A stretch of DNA of 64,000 nt, taken from contig NZ_JBCJKP010000001.1 of NCBI RefSeq assembly GCF_039503195.1, positions 1,302,001 to 1,366,000 on the forward strand, given 5' to 3'. Below, one piece after another: positions 26,693 through 34,357 of this stretch. The stretch is from Streptomyces mirabilis (GTDB lineage: Bacteria > Actinomycetota > Actinomycetes > Streptomycetales > Streptomycetaceae). Position 1 is the first letter of the stretch, and every line of letters begins with the position of its first letter. Position numbers and translations under genes: made by a program. Under the pieces are notes generated by a model. It was not told where the DNA came from and searched no databases. It saw nothing but the letters and a program-made list of their open reading frames with translations.

Positions 26693-26706
26693 TAGAACGT
26701 GTTTCA
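26693..26706. promoter_or_regulatory. KstR-type operator, perfect consensus match
   Basis: TAGAACGTGTTTCA fits TnnAACnnGTTnnA at every fixed position. This is the KstR (TetR-family cholesterol repressor) consensus of mycobacteria and rhodococci, quoted from memory. It lies 45 bases before the acyl-CoA dehydrogenase start, a normal operator position. Confidence 0.6.
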
Positions 26707-26762
26707 GAAATTGTGAATGCCGAAGACAGCGGCGTCCCGACCGCGCCCCTCCCGGGGGCCCC

Positions 26763-27374
26763 TCATCCCGGGAACCCGTCCGAGGCGTCGGCCGGGCGGC
26801 CGTACTCCCAGACACGGTCGAACTCGGCCTGGAAGTGCTGGTACCAGTGCCCGTCGCGGTCGGGGCGCAGGGTGAACACGGCGTCCCCGCTGGCCGAGCT
26901 GTGGGAGTGGACGTCCACGTAAATGATGCCGCCCGGCCGCCGCGGGTCCAGCAGGACCAGCCCGAAGGCCGGCACGAACGGCAGGAACCTCACCTCGACC
27001 CTGTCCCTCACCCCTGGCTTCTCGAGCAGTTCTCGCAGGAGGTCGATCGAGGTGCGCAGTCGGTTCTGGTACACCTCGGGCCGGTGGGGGATGGTGCTGC
27101 GGCGCGCGGCCTCGGCGGGCGCGGTGCCGGAGGGGTCGATGAGCGCGATCCTGATCACGGATCCGGATACGGCTCGACGCTCCAGCTCGTCGATCGAGTT
27201 GCGGAGCGTGCGGGCGAGGGTCACTCCGACGATGCCGATGTCCCGTGCCCCACGTATCTGTTGGACGAGTTCCGGCTTGTCGCCACTGAAGAAGTCCTCC
27301 GCCGAAATGTCGCCGACGGCGCGGGCACGCACCTCCGCCGCCAGCTCGGCGACCTGTCGACGGCTGCCCAGCAT
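26763..27374 (-). CDS. Conserved hypothetical protein, 203 aa
   Basis: A 203-residue cytoplasmic protein. It opens MLGSRRQVAELAAEVRARAVG and then shows IGIVGVTLARTLRNSIDELERRA, SVIRIALIDPSG and, near the end, GIIYVDVHSHSS and WYQHFQAEFDRVWEYGRPAD. The arrangement recalls DUF5919/PLD-like signalling domains attached to XRE regulators in Streptomyces, but no HTH is present, and I do not claim the family firmly. It is monocistronic, 114 bases after the start of the acyl-CoA dehydrogenase and on the same strand. ATG 27374 gives the complete visible domain. Confidence 0.7.
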   Translation of the reverse strand: MLGSRRQVAELAAEVRARAVGDISAEDFFSGDKPELVQQIRGARDIGIVGVTLARTLRNSIDELERRAVSGSVIRIALIDPSGTAPAEAARRSTIPHRPEVYQNRLRTSIDLLRELLEKPGVRDRVEVRFLPFVPAFGLVLLDPRRPGGIIYVDVHSHSSASGDAVFTLRPDRDGHWYQHFQAEFDRVWEYGRPADASDGFPG

Positions 27375-27508
27375 AGATTTCCAGGTTCTCGCCGGAGGAG
27401 AGATCGTGCCGAACGCGCCCCAGAAATCGCATGCGGGCCATCGTCCGCACCGCGGCGCCGGTCCGTCAACGACGCCGTACCCGAACTCCGGGGCGGAGCG
27501 TCAGGGAT

Positions 27509-27880
27509 TCAGCCGCGGCTCAGTGTGGCGAGGAAATCCGTGCAGGCCTCGGCGCACGCCCGGCAGGACTTGGCGCTGTCCTGCCCGCCCGGGTGCTCGT
27601 CGAAGACGTCCGCGCACTCGCGGCAGACGGTACGGCACCACTCGACCTGGACGCGGATGCCTGCCGTGTCCCGGCGGGCCTCCTCCGCCAGCACACGACA
27701 GGTCGCGTCGCACACCTCCACACACAGAAGGCCTTTGCGCCGTACGAGTTCCTGCTCCCTCGGCCCGTCCGGATCCACCGTGCTCGCCCGCAGCGCACAG
27801 GCACGGGCGGCCTCGGCGCAGGCCTGCGCACACTCGAAGCGGTCCTCCAGGAATCGGATGAGTTCTTGCTGGGATGTCAT
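27509..27880 (-). CDS. Four-helix-bundle copper-binding-like Cys-rich protein
   Basis: A 123-residue Cys-rich protein of the DUF326/cytosolic copper-storage (Csp-like) type. Cysteines occur in CxxxCxxxxxxC-like spacing on amphipathic helices: ECAQACAEAARAC, LCVEVCDATCRVL, WCRTVCRECADVF, SCRACAEACTDFL. Such bundles hold many Cu(I) ions through paired Cys. ATG 27880 is preferred over GTG 27889 because GGTGA precedes it. No copper transporter or CsoR is adjacent, so copper storage is a family inference. Confidence 0.82.
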   Translation of the reverse strand: MTSQQELIRFLEDRFECAQACAEAARACALRASTVDPDGPREQELVRRKGLLCVEVCDATCRVLAEEARRDTAGIRVQVEWCRTVCRECADVFDEHPGGQDSAKSCRACAEACTDFLATLSRG

Positions 27881-28004
27881 TGTCGTCACCGCGGGCGGGT
27901 AGCCGCGGGAAGACCCGTCAAACCCCGCACCTCAGGGCCTGGCGGCCGCCCTCCGGGGCGGGCTCACCCGGTTCATGCGCATGACTTCGGGTACTCGGGG
28001 GCGC

Positions 28005-28292
28005 ATGAGTGCCATGGATACGGATGGGACAGTGCTCGCCGCGGCCCAGGGTCTGCTGATCATCGGGCCGCTCGCCGTGGGCGTCGTGCTGGTGGCGGTG
28101 CTGGTCGGTGTCGTGTGGTGGGGCCGCCGCAAGCGGCAACAGCAGCCGCCCCCGCCCCGCCCGGAGGAACAGCCTCGCCTGCCCGACAGTGGCCCGGTCC
28201 ACGAGGTCAGGGAGCACCGCGAGCCCAACGAACTGCCCCCGAGCGAGCACCGACTGACCCCGCACGAGCTGAAACGAACGAACGGTTCCTAG
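28005..28292 (+). CDS. DUF6479-like small membrane protein
   Basis: A 95-residue protein with one N-terminal transmembrane helix (GLLIIGPLAVGVVLVAVLVG, residues about 16-36), a positive WWGRRKRQQQ stop-transfer segment and a Pro/Glu-rich cytoplasmic tail ending LTPHELKRTNGS. This is the layout of the Streptomyces DUF6479 family of unknown role. ATG 28005 (preceded by GGGGG) is used; ATG 28014 is also possible. The last four bases overlap the end of the convergent SnoaL-like gene. Confidence 0.78.
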   Translation: MSAMDTDGTVLAAAQGLLIIGPLAVGVVLVAVLVGVVWWGRRKRQQQPPPPRPEEQPRLPDSGPVHEVREHREPNELPPSEHRLTPHELKRTNGS

Positions 28293-28690
28293 CCGCCCAT
28301 CGCCTCCGCCGCCTCGCGTGAGATCCGCTCGAACTGGGCACCCATCGCCTCGGAGAGCGCCTGGGCCGCCGAGAGCGGGCGGACCATCACCATCAGGTCG
28401 TCGATCCTGCCGTCCTCGTCGAAGTGCAGGAAGTCGCAGCCGTTGAGCTCCTTGTCGCCCACCTTCGCGGTGAAGAGGAGCGCGTGGTCGCGACCGTCGG
28501 CACCGGCGATCTCGCGTACGTAGCGGAAGTCGGTGAAGACACGGGAGACGCCCCGCAGGATGGCCGCGGTGATGGCCTTCCCCGGGTACGGCTTGAAGGC
28601 GACGGGGCTGGTGAACACGACGTCGTCGGCCAGCATCTCCTCGATCGCGGTGAGGTCGCCCGCCTCTACGGCCTTCCGGAAGGGGTGCAT
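28289..28690 (-). CDS. SnoaL-like/NTF2-fold protein
   Basis: A 133-residue NTF2-superfamily protein: FRKAVEAGDLTAIEEMLADDVVFTSPVAFKPYPGK is the classic SnoaL-like opening, followed by DHALLFTAKVGDKELNGCDFLHFDEDGRIDDLMVMVRP. Members are small isomerases/hydrolases or ligand-binding proteins; no specific reaction can be assigned. ATG 28690 fits the family start and GAGGCGGGG lies upstream. A palindrome at 28715-28726 sits 25 bases upstream and suggests a repressor. Confidence 0.85.
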   Translation of the reverse strand: MHPFRKAVEAGDLTAIEEMLADDVVFTSPVAFKPYPGKAITAAILRGVSRVFTDFRYVREIAGADGRDHALLFTAKVGDKELNGCDFLHFDEDGRIDDLMVMVRPLSAAQALSEAMGAQFERISREAAEAMGG

Positions 28691-28712
28691 GCCGGCCCCG
28701 CCTCTCGCACTC

Positions 28713-28729
28713 AACTAATTGATTAGGTT
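28713..28729. promoter_or_regulatory. Palindromic operator CTAATTGATTAG
   Basis: CTAAT-TG-ATTAG is a perfect inverted repeat with near-symmetric flanks (AA at left, GTT at right). It stands out as an AT-rich patch in GC-rich DNA directly upstream of the SnoaL-like gene, and fits TetR or MarR sites. No regulator gene adjoins it. Confidence 0.5.
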
Positions 28730-28926
28730 ACGAGCAGAGTAGTGGGGGTGGCGTCCGGCGTCCAGGCATTGGCATTCCTATGGCTGCGACGACGCTCCCT
28801 ATTGGTCACCTATGCCAGAGCCGCTTACGGTCGAGAACATCGCCGCCGCGACGCACTGGGTCAAGTGCGTCGGGGCGTACGACAGGAACGACCGGCAACG
28901 CCCCCGCACCCTCGGAGAAACGCACC

Positions 28927-29622
28927 ATGTCGAAGATTCTCTTCGTGATCACCGGCGTCGACCACTGGACGCTCGCCGACGGCACCCGCCACCCGAGCGG
29001 CTTCTGGGCCGAGGAGGCCGTCGCCCCGTACGAGGCGTTCGAGGCCGCGGGCCACGAGGTCGTCGTCGCCACGCCCGGCGGCGTCGTGCCGACCGTGGAC
29101 AAGGGGAGCCTGGCTCCCGAGGTCAACGGTGGCCAGGAGGCCGCCGACCGCATCGCCCACGCCCTCGCGTCGATGACCGCGCTCCAGCGGCCGGTCAAGC
29201 TGGCGGAGGTCGACCTCGCCGACTACGCGGCCGTCTTCTACCCCGGCGGCCACGGCCCGATGGAGGACCTGGCGGTCGACGCGGACTCGGGTCGGCTGCT
29301 CACCCTCGCGCTGGAGTCGGGCAAGCCGCTCGGTGTGGTGTGCCACGGTCCGGCCGCGCTGCTCGCCGCGACGAAGGAGGACGGCACCAACGCCTTCGCG
29401 GGCTACCGGGTCTCCGGGTTCACCAACGCCGAGGAGACGCAGGCCGGTCTCGCCGACAAGGCGAAGTGGCTGCTCCAGGACCGGCTCGTCGAGGCGGGCG
29501 TCGACTTCCAGGAGGGCGAGCCGTGGGCCCCCAAGGTAATCGTCGACCGCAACCTGGTCACCGGCCAGAACCCGGCGTCCTCCGCCCCCCTCGCCGCCGA
29601 ACTGCTGAAGCGGCTGCCCTGA
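28927..29622 (+). CDS. DJ-1/PfpI-family type 1 glutamine amidotransferase-like protein
   Basis: A 231-residue DJ-1/PfpI superfamily protein, Hsp31-like in length. The nucleophile elbow is GVVCHGPAALLAAT (Cys near residue 139), with the partner acid in YPGGHGPMEDLAVDADS. FVITGVDHWTLADGTRHPSGFWAEE is the Hsp31-type N-terminus and FTNAEET is also characteristic. Relatives act as glyoxalase III/chaperones or hydrolyse small amides. ATG 28927 has GGAGAAA upstream. A very strong hairpin follows 70 bases after the stop. Confidence 0.9.
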   Translation: MSKILFVITGVDHWTLADGTRHPSGFWAEEAVAPYEAFEAAGHEVVVATPGGVVPTVDKGSLAPEVNGGQEAADRIAHALASMTALQRPVKLAEVDLADYAAVFYPGGHGPMEDLAVDADSGRLLTLALESGKPLGVVCHGPAALLAATKEDGTNAFAGYRVSGFTNAEETQAGLADKAKWLLQDRLVEAGVDFQEGEPWAPKVIVDRNLVTGQNPASSAPLAAELLKRLP

Positions 29623-29692
29623 CCCTCAGGGGGCCAGGGCCTGTCCGGCGGATCACGCGGCAGACGCGTGGCCTGGCACCTGCACGGCCGAA

Positions 29693-29751
29693 CCGCCACG
29701 GCCCCACCGCCGAGTCAGACGGACAGCAACTCGGCGGTGGGGCCGTGGCGG
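29693..29751. terminator. Long perfect hairpin: 23-bp stem, 13-base loop
   Basis: Left arm 29693-29715 (starts CCGCCACGGCCCC) pairs without mismatch with right arm 29729-29751; the loop is CAGACGGACAGCA. It lies 70 bases after the DJ-1/PfpI stop and is probably its terminator, though the stem is unusually long. Confidence 0.75.
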
Positions 29752-29864
29752 ACCAGGCGACCCGAATCCAGCAGGTGCAGTCACGCAGGGTGAGATGCCA
29801 GAGCCTCTCGCCGCGGGCGGTGGCGGCCTCGATGTAGCCGGACTGCGCGAGGGGGCCGCCGCGC

Positions 29865-30032
29865 CCGCGACGAGCCGTGCGGCGTAGGGGACTCCGAGGA
29901 CGACGGCCGCGGTGTTGACGGCCAGGCGTCCACCGTCCGGCCAGGCCAGCGCGATGAGCATGATGCCGAGGACCCGCGGCAGCAGGACGACCACGTCGGC
30001 CGTCCGTTCCACCGCCCGGCCGAGCGCGGGAC
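29865..30032 (-). pseudogene. Remnant of a membrane protein, 5'-truncated
   Basis: On the minus strand about 55 residues read like transmembrane protein (LGRAVERTADVVVLL, then VLGIMLIALAWPDGG and LAVNTAAVVLGVPYAARLV). There is no start and no continuation into a domain. It lies head-to-head with the MATE-like fragment starting at 30059. A decayed gene is the likeliest reading; the family is not identified. Confidence 0.4.
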
Positions 30033-30058
30033 GCAGCCGTCCTCGTGATCCTCGTCGA

Positions 30059-30448
30059 TGCCTGGGCCTGCTCGGGCAGGACGCGGCGGTCGTCGACAGC
30101 GCCCGGACGATGCTGTTCGCCCTGGCGCACGGACTGCTGCCCTGTCTGTGGTTCCAGGCCATCCGCCGGTTCACCGTCGGGATGCGGCGCCCGCAGGCAC
30201 CGCTCCAGATCACCGTGGCGTCCATCGCCGTGAACGCCGGCCACGGTTTCCGGATCACGCTGATCGGCTACTGCGCCGTCGGGCTGCCCGCCGCGTGGCT
30301 GGAAGCCCACCCGCTCGGCCTCGACACCGTCGGCATCTGGCTCGGTCTGCTCACCGGCCTCGCCACCACCGCCGTACTCCTGCCGCGCCGCTACTCGGCG
30401 TCCCTCACCGCCCGCACCGCCGTCGCTCCGGCGCCGGCGCCCGCCTGA
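30059..30448 (+). pseudogene. MATE-type transporter fragment
   Basis: About 129 residues (LLGQDAAVVDSARTML, ALAHGLLPCLWFQAIRRFTVG, APLQITVASIAVNAGHGF, LGLLTGLATTAVLLPRRY) match the middle of a MATE-like multidrug transporter. Full MATE proteins have about 450 residues and 12 helices; here the N-terminal part and the last helices are gone. The end overlaps the 3' end of the convergent LacI gene by 58 bases, another sign that the frame is no longer under selection. Confidence 0.55.
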
Positions 30449-31446
30449 CCGAGTGGGGGTGCCGTCGTGCCGCGGACCTCGAGGGCCGGGGCGGTGAGGA
30501 CCACCTCGCCCGGGCGGGCGGGGTCGGCGATCCGGTCGAGCAGACACTGCGCGGCACGGCGGCCGACGTCATGGCCGGCGCTGTCCACGGTGGTGAGCCA
30601 CAGGTGCCGCAGCCGGGAGAGGTAGGTGTTGTCGTAGCCGACGAGGGAGAGGTCGCGCGGCACCTGGAGGCCGAGTTCCTCGGCGGCCGAGAGGGCGCCG
30701 ACGCAGGCGATGTCGTTGAACGCGAAGACGGCGGTGGGCCGTTCGCGGGCGCTGAGCAGCCGGACCGTGGCACGGTAGCCGCCCTCCTCGGTCAGGTCGC
30801 CCTGCTCCACGACCGCCTCCGCGGCCAGTCCGTGCTCGCGCATGACCGCCTCGAAGCTGCGGCGGCGCAGCTCACCGACCACCCCCCGCCCCGCGATGTG
30901 CGCGATCCGGCGGTGGCCGAGGCCGATGAGGTGCTCGGTGGCCAGGCGGGCGCCGCGCTCGTCGTCGTTGGCGACGACGTCGACGCCGGGCAGCTCGGGC
31001 TCCCGGGCGCCCGCGACCACGGTGGGAATCTGCCCGGCCGCCGCCCGCAGCGCCTCGGCGGCCGGCAGGGTGCCGACGGCGATCAGACCGTCGACACGCA
31101 GGTCCACGAAGGTACGGGTGAGGTCCTCGCCCAGACGCCGGTTGAGATGGCCGTCGGCGAGCAGCATGTGCAGGCCCGAGTCGTGCAACCGGGAGTTCAG
31201 ACCGTCCAGCAGCTCCACGAACCAGGGGTTGCGCATGTCGTTGAGGAGCACCCCGACCGTACGGGTGCGCCGCTCGCTGAGGCTGCGCGCCGCGGCGTTG
31301 GGCCGGTAGCCGAGCTCCTCGACGGCGGCCAGCACGGCCTGCCGCTTCTCGTCACGGACCTGGTCGGAGCCGCGCAGCACGAGGGAGACCAGCGACTTCG
31401 ACACTCCGGCCCGCTCGGCGACATCGCGAATCGTCGGTGCTCTCAT
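30391..31446 (-). CDS. LacI-family transcriptional regulator
   Basis: A 351-residue LacI/GalR regulator: HTH plus hinge helix at the N-terminus (TIRDVAERAGVSKSLVSLVL, then ELGYRPNAAARSLSE) and a periplasmic-binding-type effector domain (TVGVLLNDMRNPWFVELLDG, FAFNDIACVGALSAAEELGL, SLVGYDNTYLSRL). ATG 31446 is chosen because the HTH starts right after it. It is divergent from a Gfo/Idh/MocA oxidoreductase. Two operator-like TGGACC palindromes in the shared promoter imply that it represses itself and that gene. The effector is probably a sugar or polyol, given the inositol genes beyond. Confidence 0.92.
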   Translation of the reverse strand: MRAPTIRDVAERAGVSKSLVSLVLRGSDQVRDEKRQAVLAAVEELGYRPNAAARSLSERRTRTVGVLLNDMRNPWFVELLDGLNSRLHDSGLHMLLADGHLNRRLGEDLTRTFVDLRVDGLIAVGTLPAAEALRAAAGQIPTVVAGAREPELPGVDVVANDDERGARLATEHLIGLGHRRIAHIAGRGVVGELRRRSFEAVMREHGLAAEAVVEQGDLTEEGGYRATVRLLSARERPTAVFAFNDIACVGALSAAEELGLQVPRDLSLVGYDNTYLSRLRHLWLTTVDSAGHDVGRRAAQCLLDRIADPARPGEVVLTAPALEVRGTTAPPLGQAGAGAGATAVRAVRDAE

Positions 31447-31466
31447 GGTCTGCGTGGCTCCATTCC

Positions 31467-31478
31467 TGGACCGTTCCA
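31467..31478. promoter_or_regulatory. LacI-type operator, imperfect copy
   Basis: TGGACCGTTCCA is an imperfect palindrome related to the perfect site at 31548-31561. It lies 21 bases upstream of the LacI start, in position for autoregulation. Confidence 0.55.
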
Positions 31479-31504
31479 TACGGCGGGCGAGCTTGTCAAA
31501 GGGC

Positions 31505-31533
31505 TTGACACGCACTGCAGAGGCCTTCAATGT
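31505..31533 (+). promoter_or_regulatory. Probable promoter of the Gfo/Idh/MocA gene
   Basis: TTGACA at 31505-31510 and CAATGT at 31528-31533, spaced 17 bases, resemble -35 and -10 boxes. The -35 overlaps an inverted repeat GTCAA, five bases, TTGAC (31495-31509). The LacI operator at 31548 lies just downstream of the expected start of transcription. Confidence 0.45.
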
Positions 31534-31547
31534 GAGCCGGGAAATCG

Positions 31548-31561
31548 TTGGACCGGTCCAA
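31548..31561. promoter_or_regulatory. LacI operator, perfect palindrome TTGGACCGGTCCAA
   Basis: A perfect 14-bp palindrome with a central CG, the form expected for LacI-family sites. It lies 13 bases before the oxidoreductase ATG, where bound repressor would block transcription. Confidence 0.75.
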
Positions 31562-31573
31562 AGAGGGGCAGTC

Positions 31574-32728
31574 ATGGTGCGTACGCTCGGCGTTGCCGTC
31601 GTGGGGTTCGGCTGGATGGGACGGGTGCACACCCAGGCGTACGCCCGCGTGCCCCACCACTTCCCCGGGCTGTCCCTGCGGCCCGAACTGGTCGCCGTCG
31701 CCGACGAGGTGCCGGGCCGGGCGGAGGAGGCCGCGGCCCAGTACGGCTTCGCCGCCGCCCACCGCGACTGGCGCGAGGTGGCCGCCGATCCCCGGGTCCG
31801 GGCGGTGAGCATCGCCGCGCCGAACTTCCTGCACCGCGAGATCGGCCTCGCCATGGCCGAGGCGGGCAAGCACATCTGGATCGAGAAGCCGGTGGGACTG
31901 ACCGCCGAGGACGCCCGAGCCGTGTCGGACGCGGTCACCAAGGCCGGGGTCCAGGGCACGGTCGGCTTCAACTACCGGGGCGCGCCCGCCGTCGCCGCCG
32001 CCCGCGAACTGATCGCCTCCGGCGAGATCGGCACCGTCACCCATGTCCGCATCCGCCTGTTCAGCGACTACGCGGCCCATCCCGAGGGCGCTCTGACCTG
32101 GCGCTACGAGCGGGAGCGCGGCGGCAGCGGCGTCCTCGGCGACCTGGCCTCGCACGGCGTCGACCTGGCGCGCTTCCTGCTCGGCGAGATCGAGGCGCTG
32201 ACCGCCGACACCGCGATCTTCCTGCCTCGCCGGGCCCGCCCGACCGGCGCCACCGCCGGTCACACCCGCGCGACGGGCGGCGAACTGGGCCCGGTGGAGA
32301 ACGAGGACTACGTCAACTGTCTGCTGCGCTTCGCCTCCGGTGCGCGGGGCGTGCTGGAGGCCTGCCGGGTCTCGGTCGGCGAGCAGAACAACTACGGCTT
32401 CGAGGTGCACGGCACCAAGGGCGCGGTCTTCTGGGACTTCCGGCGCATGGGCGAACTGGGCGTCAGCAGGGGTACGTCGTACCAGGACCAGCCCGTCAGC
32501 ACGGTGTACGTCGGCCCCGGGGACGGCGAGTACGCGGCCTTCCAGCCGGGTTCCGCGAACAGCATGGGCTACGACGATCTCAAGGTCATCGAGGCCCACC
32601 ACTTCCTGCGGTCGATCGCCGAGAACACTCCGTACGGCGCGACGCCGGCCGACGCGGTGCACAGCGCGGCCGCGCTGGACGCGATGTCCCGCTCCGCCGA
32701 GCAGGGCACGTGGGTGCCTCTGGCATGA
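31574..32728 (+). CDS. Gfo/Idh/MocA-family NAD(P)-dependent oxidoreductase
   Basis: A 384-residue sugar/polyol dehydrogenase-like protein. The Rossmann start is VAVVGFGWMGRVHTQAY, followed by the AAPNFLHREIG segment and IWIEKPVG with the catalytic Lys (E-K-P, near residue 103); the C-terminal domain has WRYERERGGSGVLGDLASHGVDL with the conserved Asp/His. It is longer than ordinary inositol dehydrogenase (about 337) and could oxidise an inositol isomer or another sugar. ATG 31574 is preceded by AGAGGGG. It is under the divergent LacI operator pair and upstream of the alginate-lyase-like gene. Confidence 0.9.
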   Translation: MVRTLGVAVVGFGWMGRVHTQAYARVPHHFPGLSLRPELVAVADEVPGRAEEAAAQYGFAAAHRDWREVAADPRVRAVSIAAPNFLHREIGLAMAEAGKHIWIEKPVGLTAEDARAVSDAVTKAGVQGTVGFNYRGAPAVAAARELIASGEIGTVTHVRIRLFSDYAAHPEGALTWRYERERGGSGVLGDLASHGVDLARFLLGEIEALTADTAIFLPRRARPTGATAGHTRATGGELGPVENEDYVNCLLRFASGARGVLEACRVSVGEQNNYGFEVHGTKGAVFWDFRRMGELGVSRGTSYQDQPVSTVYVGPGDGEYAAFQPGSANSMGYDDLKVIEAHHFLRSIAENTPYGATPADAVHSAAALDAMSRSAEQGTWVPLA

Positions 32729-32866
32729 CGGGGCGGTCGCGATGGCCGGATCGGTCATCGCGACCATGCGGGAAGGCCTCTGGGAGACTTTCTGTTATCA
32801 GCCGCGTTCCACGGCGTCTCCTGTGCGTAGGCATCCCCGGGCACCGAGCGCTAAGGAACCACGTCA

Positions 32867-34324
32867 GTGACAGCACAGATCAGTCGCCGGAACATGCTGA
32901 AGATCGCCGGTGCCACCGCGGCCGGCACCGCGTTCGCGGCGCCCCCGGCAACGGCGGCGGACGGTGCCTTCGCGCACCCCGGGATGCTGCACACCCGGGC
33001 CGATCTGCAGCGCATGGCGACCCGGGTGAAGGCCGGCGCGGAGCCCTACACGGCCGGCTTCGCCAGGCTGACGGCCAACCGGCACGCCCAGAGCACCTGG
33101 ACGGCCAACCCCCAGGCGACCGTCTACCGCGGCTCGGGCACGCCCGAGAACTACGTCACGCTCTACAACGACATCCACGCCGCCTACCAGAACGCCCTGC
33201 GCTGGCACATCACCGGAGACACCGCGCACGCCGACACCGCCCGCGACATCCTCAACGCCTGGTCGGCCAGGCTGACGAGGCTCGACGGCAGCGCCGACCG
33301 GTTCCTCGCCTCGGGTCTCTACGGCTACCAGTTCGCCAACGCCGCCGAGCTCGTCCGCGGTCACGACGGCTTCGAACTGGCCCGGTTCCAGAAGATGATG
33401 CTCGACGTCTTCCACCCGGTGAGCGAGGACTTCCTCGCGCACCACAACGGCTCCTACGTCACCAACTACTGGGCGAACTGGGACCTGACGAACATCTCCT
33501 CCGTCCTCGCCATCGGCATCCTGTGCGACGACCGCGCGAAGGTCGACCGCGCCGTCGAGTACTTCAAGCACGGCGCGGGGATGGGCTCCGTCAAGAACGC
33601 CATCCCGGTCGTGTACGCCGACGGCCTCGCCGAATGGGCAGAGGCCGGCCGCGACCAGGGTCATGCCCTGCTGGGCGTCGGCCTGATGGGCACCATCTGC
33701 GAGATGGCCTGGAACCAGGGCATCGACCTGTACGGCTACGACGACAGCCGCTTCCTCAAGGGCGCCCAGTACGTCGCCAAGTGGAGCCTCGGTGGAGACG
33801 TGCCCTACACCTCCTACACCCGGAAGAAGGGCGCGCCCGGCATCTGGTCCGGTTCGGAGACGGCGTCCGCGGCGGCGGCCGTCGACCCGGCCATGGCCCG
33901 GCCGATCTGGGCCATGATCGCCAACCACTACACCCAGCGCCGGGGGCTGGACGCGCCGCACCTCACGAAGATCTCGGCCCGGTTCGCGCCCGAGGGCGGC
34001 GGCGGGGACTACGGCCCCCACAGCGGCGGCTACGACCAACTCGGCTTCGGCACCCTGGCGTTCAGCCGGCCCCGGGCCACCGCCGCAGAGGCGACGGCGT
34101 CGCCGACGCCCACCGCCGGTGGGTCCGGTACGTCGCCCTCCGGCGGCGCGTCCGCCACGCCCTCCTCCTCCGCGAGCCCCCTCGGCGGGAAGGGCGGCGA
34201 CCTGGCCGCCACCGGTTCCTCCGACCTGCCGGCCTGGACGGCCGCCACCGGCGTCGCCGCCCTCGCGGGGGGCTTCCTCCTGCTGCGCCGCCGCGACCGG
34301 GCCCGCCGCGACACCGGGGAGTGA
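32867..34324 (+). CDS. Alginate-lyase-family protein, Tat-exported and sortase-anchored
   Basis: A 485-residue cell-wall protein. The Tat signal is SRRNMLKIAGATAAGTAFAA. The body is a helical alginate-lyase-like toroid (FAHPGMLHTRADLQRMATRV, YVTNYWANWDLTNISSVLAIGIL with the conserved Asn/His region, GAPGIWSGSETASAAAA). A Ser/Thr/Pro/Gly linker leads to LAATG (residues 446-450), a hydrophobic helix and RRRDRARRD, a class E sortase (LAxTG) sorting signal. GTG 32867 has AAGGAA upstream. The enzyme would degrade an acidic polysaccharide at the cell surface, perhaps feeding the sugar/inositol genes around it; the substrate is inferred only. Confidence 0.87.
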   Translation: MTAQISRRNMLKIAGATAAGTAFAAPPATAADGAFAHPGMLHTRADLQRMATRVKAGAEPYTAGFARLTANRHAQSTWTANPQATVYRGSGTPENYVTLYNDIHAAYQNALRWHITGDTAHADTARDILNAWSARLTRLDGSADRFLASGLYGYQFANAAELVRGHDGFELARFQKMMLDVFHPVSEDFLAHHNGSYVTNYWANWDLTNISSVLAIGILCDDRAKVDRAVEYFKHGAGMGSVKNAIPVVYADGLAEWAEAGRDQGHALLGVGLMGTICEMAWNQGIDLYGYDDSRFLKGAQYVAKWSLGGDVPYTSYTRKKGAPGIWSGSETASAAAAVDPAMARPIWAMIANHYTQRRGLDAPHLTKISARFAPEGGGGDYGPHSGGYDQLGFGTLAFSRPRATAAEATASPTPTAGGSGTSPSGGASATPSSSASPLGGKGGDLAATGSSDLPAWTAATGVAALAGGFLLLRRRDRARRDTGE

Positions 34325-34326
34325 CG

Positions 34327-34344
34327 GACGGGCGGGCGCCCGTC
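34327..34344. terminator. Short hairpin between convergent genes
   Basis: GACGGGCG and CGCCCGTC separated by two bases form a compact stem between the stops at 34324 and 34358. Confidence 0.5.
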
Positions 34345-34357
34345 GGTCGCGGCGCGC

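Noticed and set aside
24657..27902. A 1081-codon plus-strand open frame
   Set aside because: It is antisense to the MpaB, acyl-CoA dehydrogenase and two smaller genes that have family motifs.
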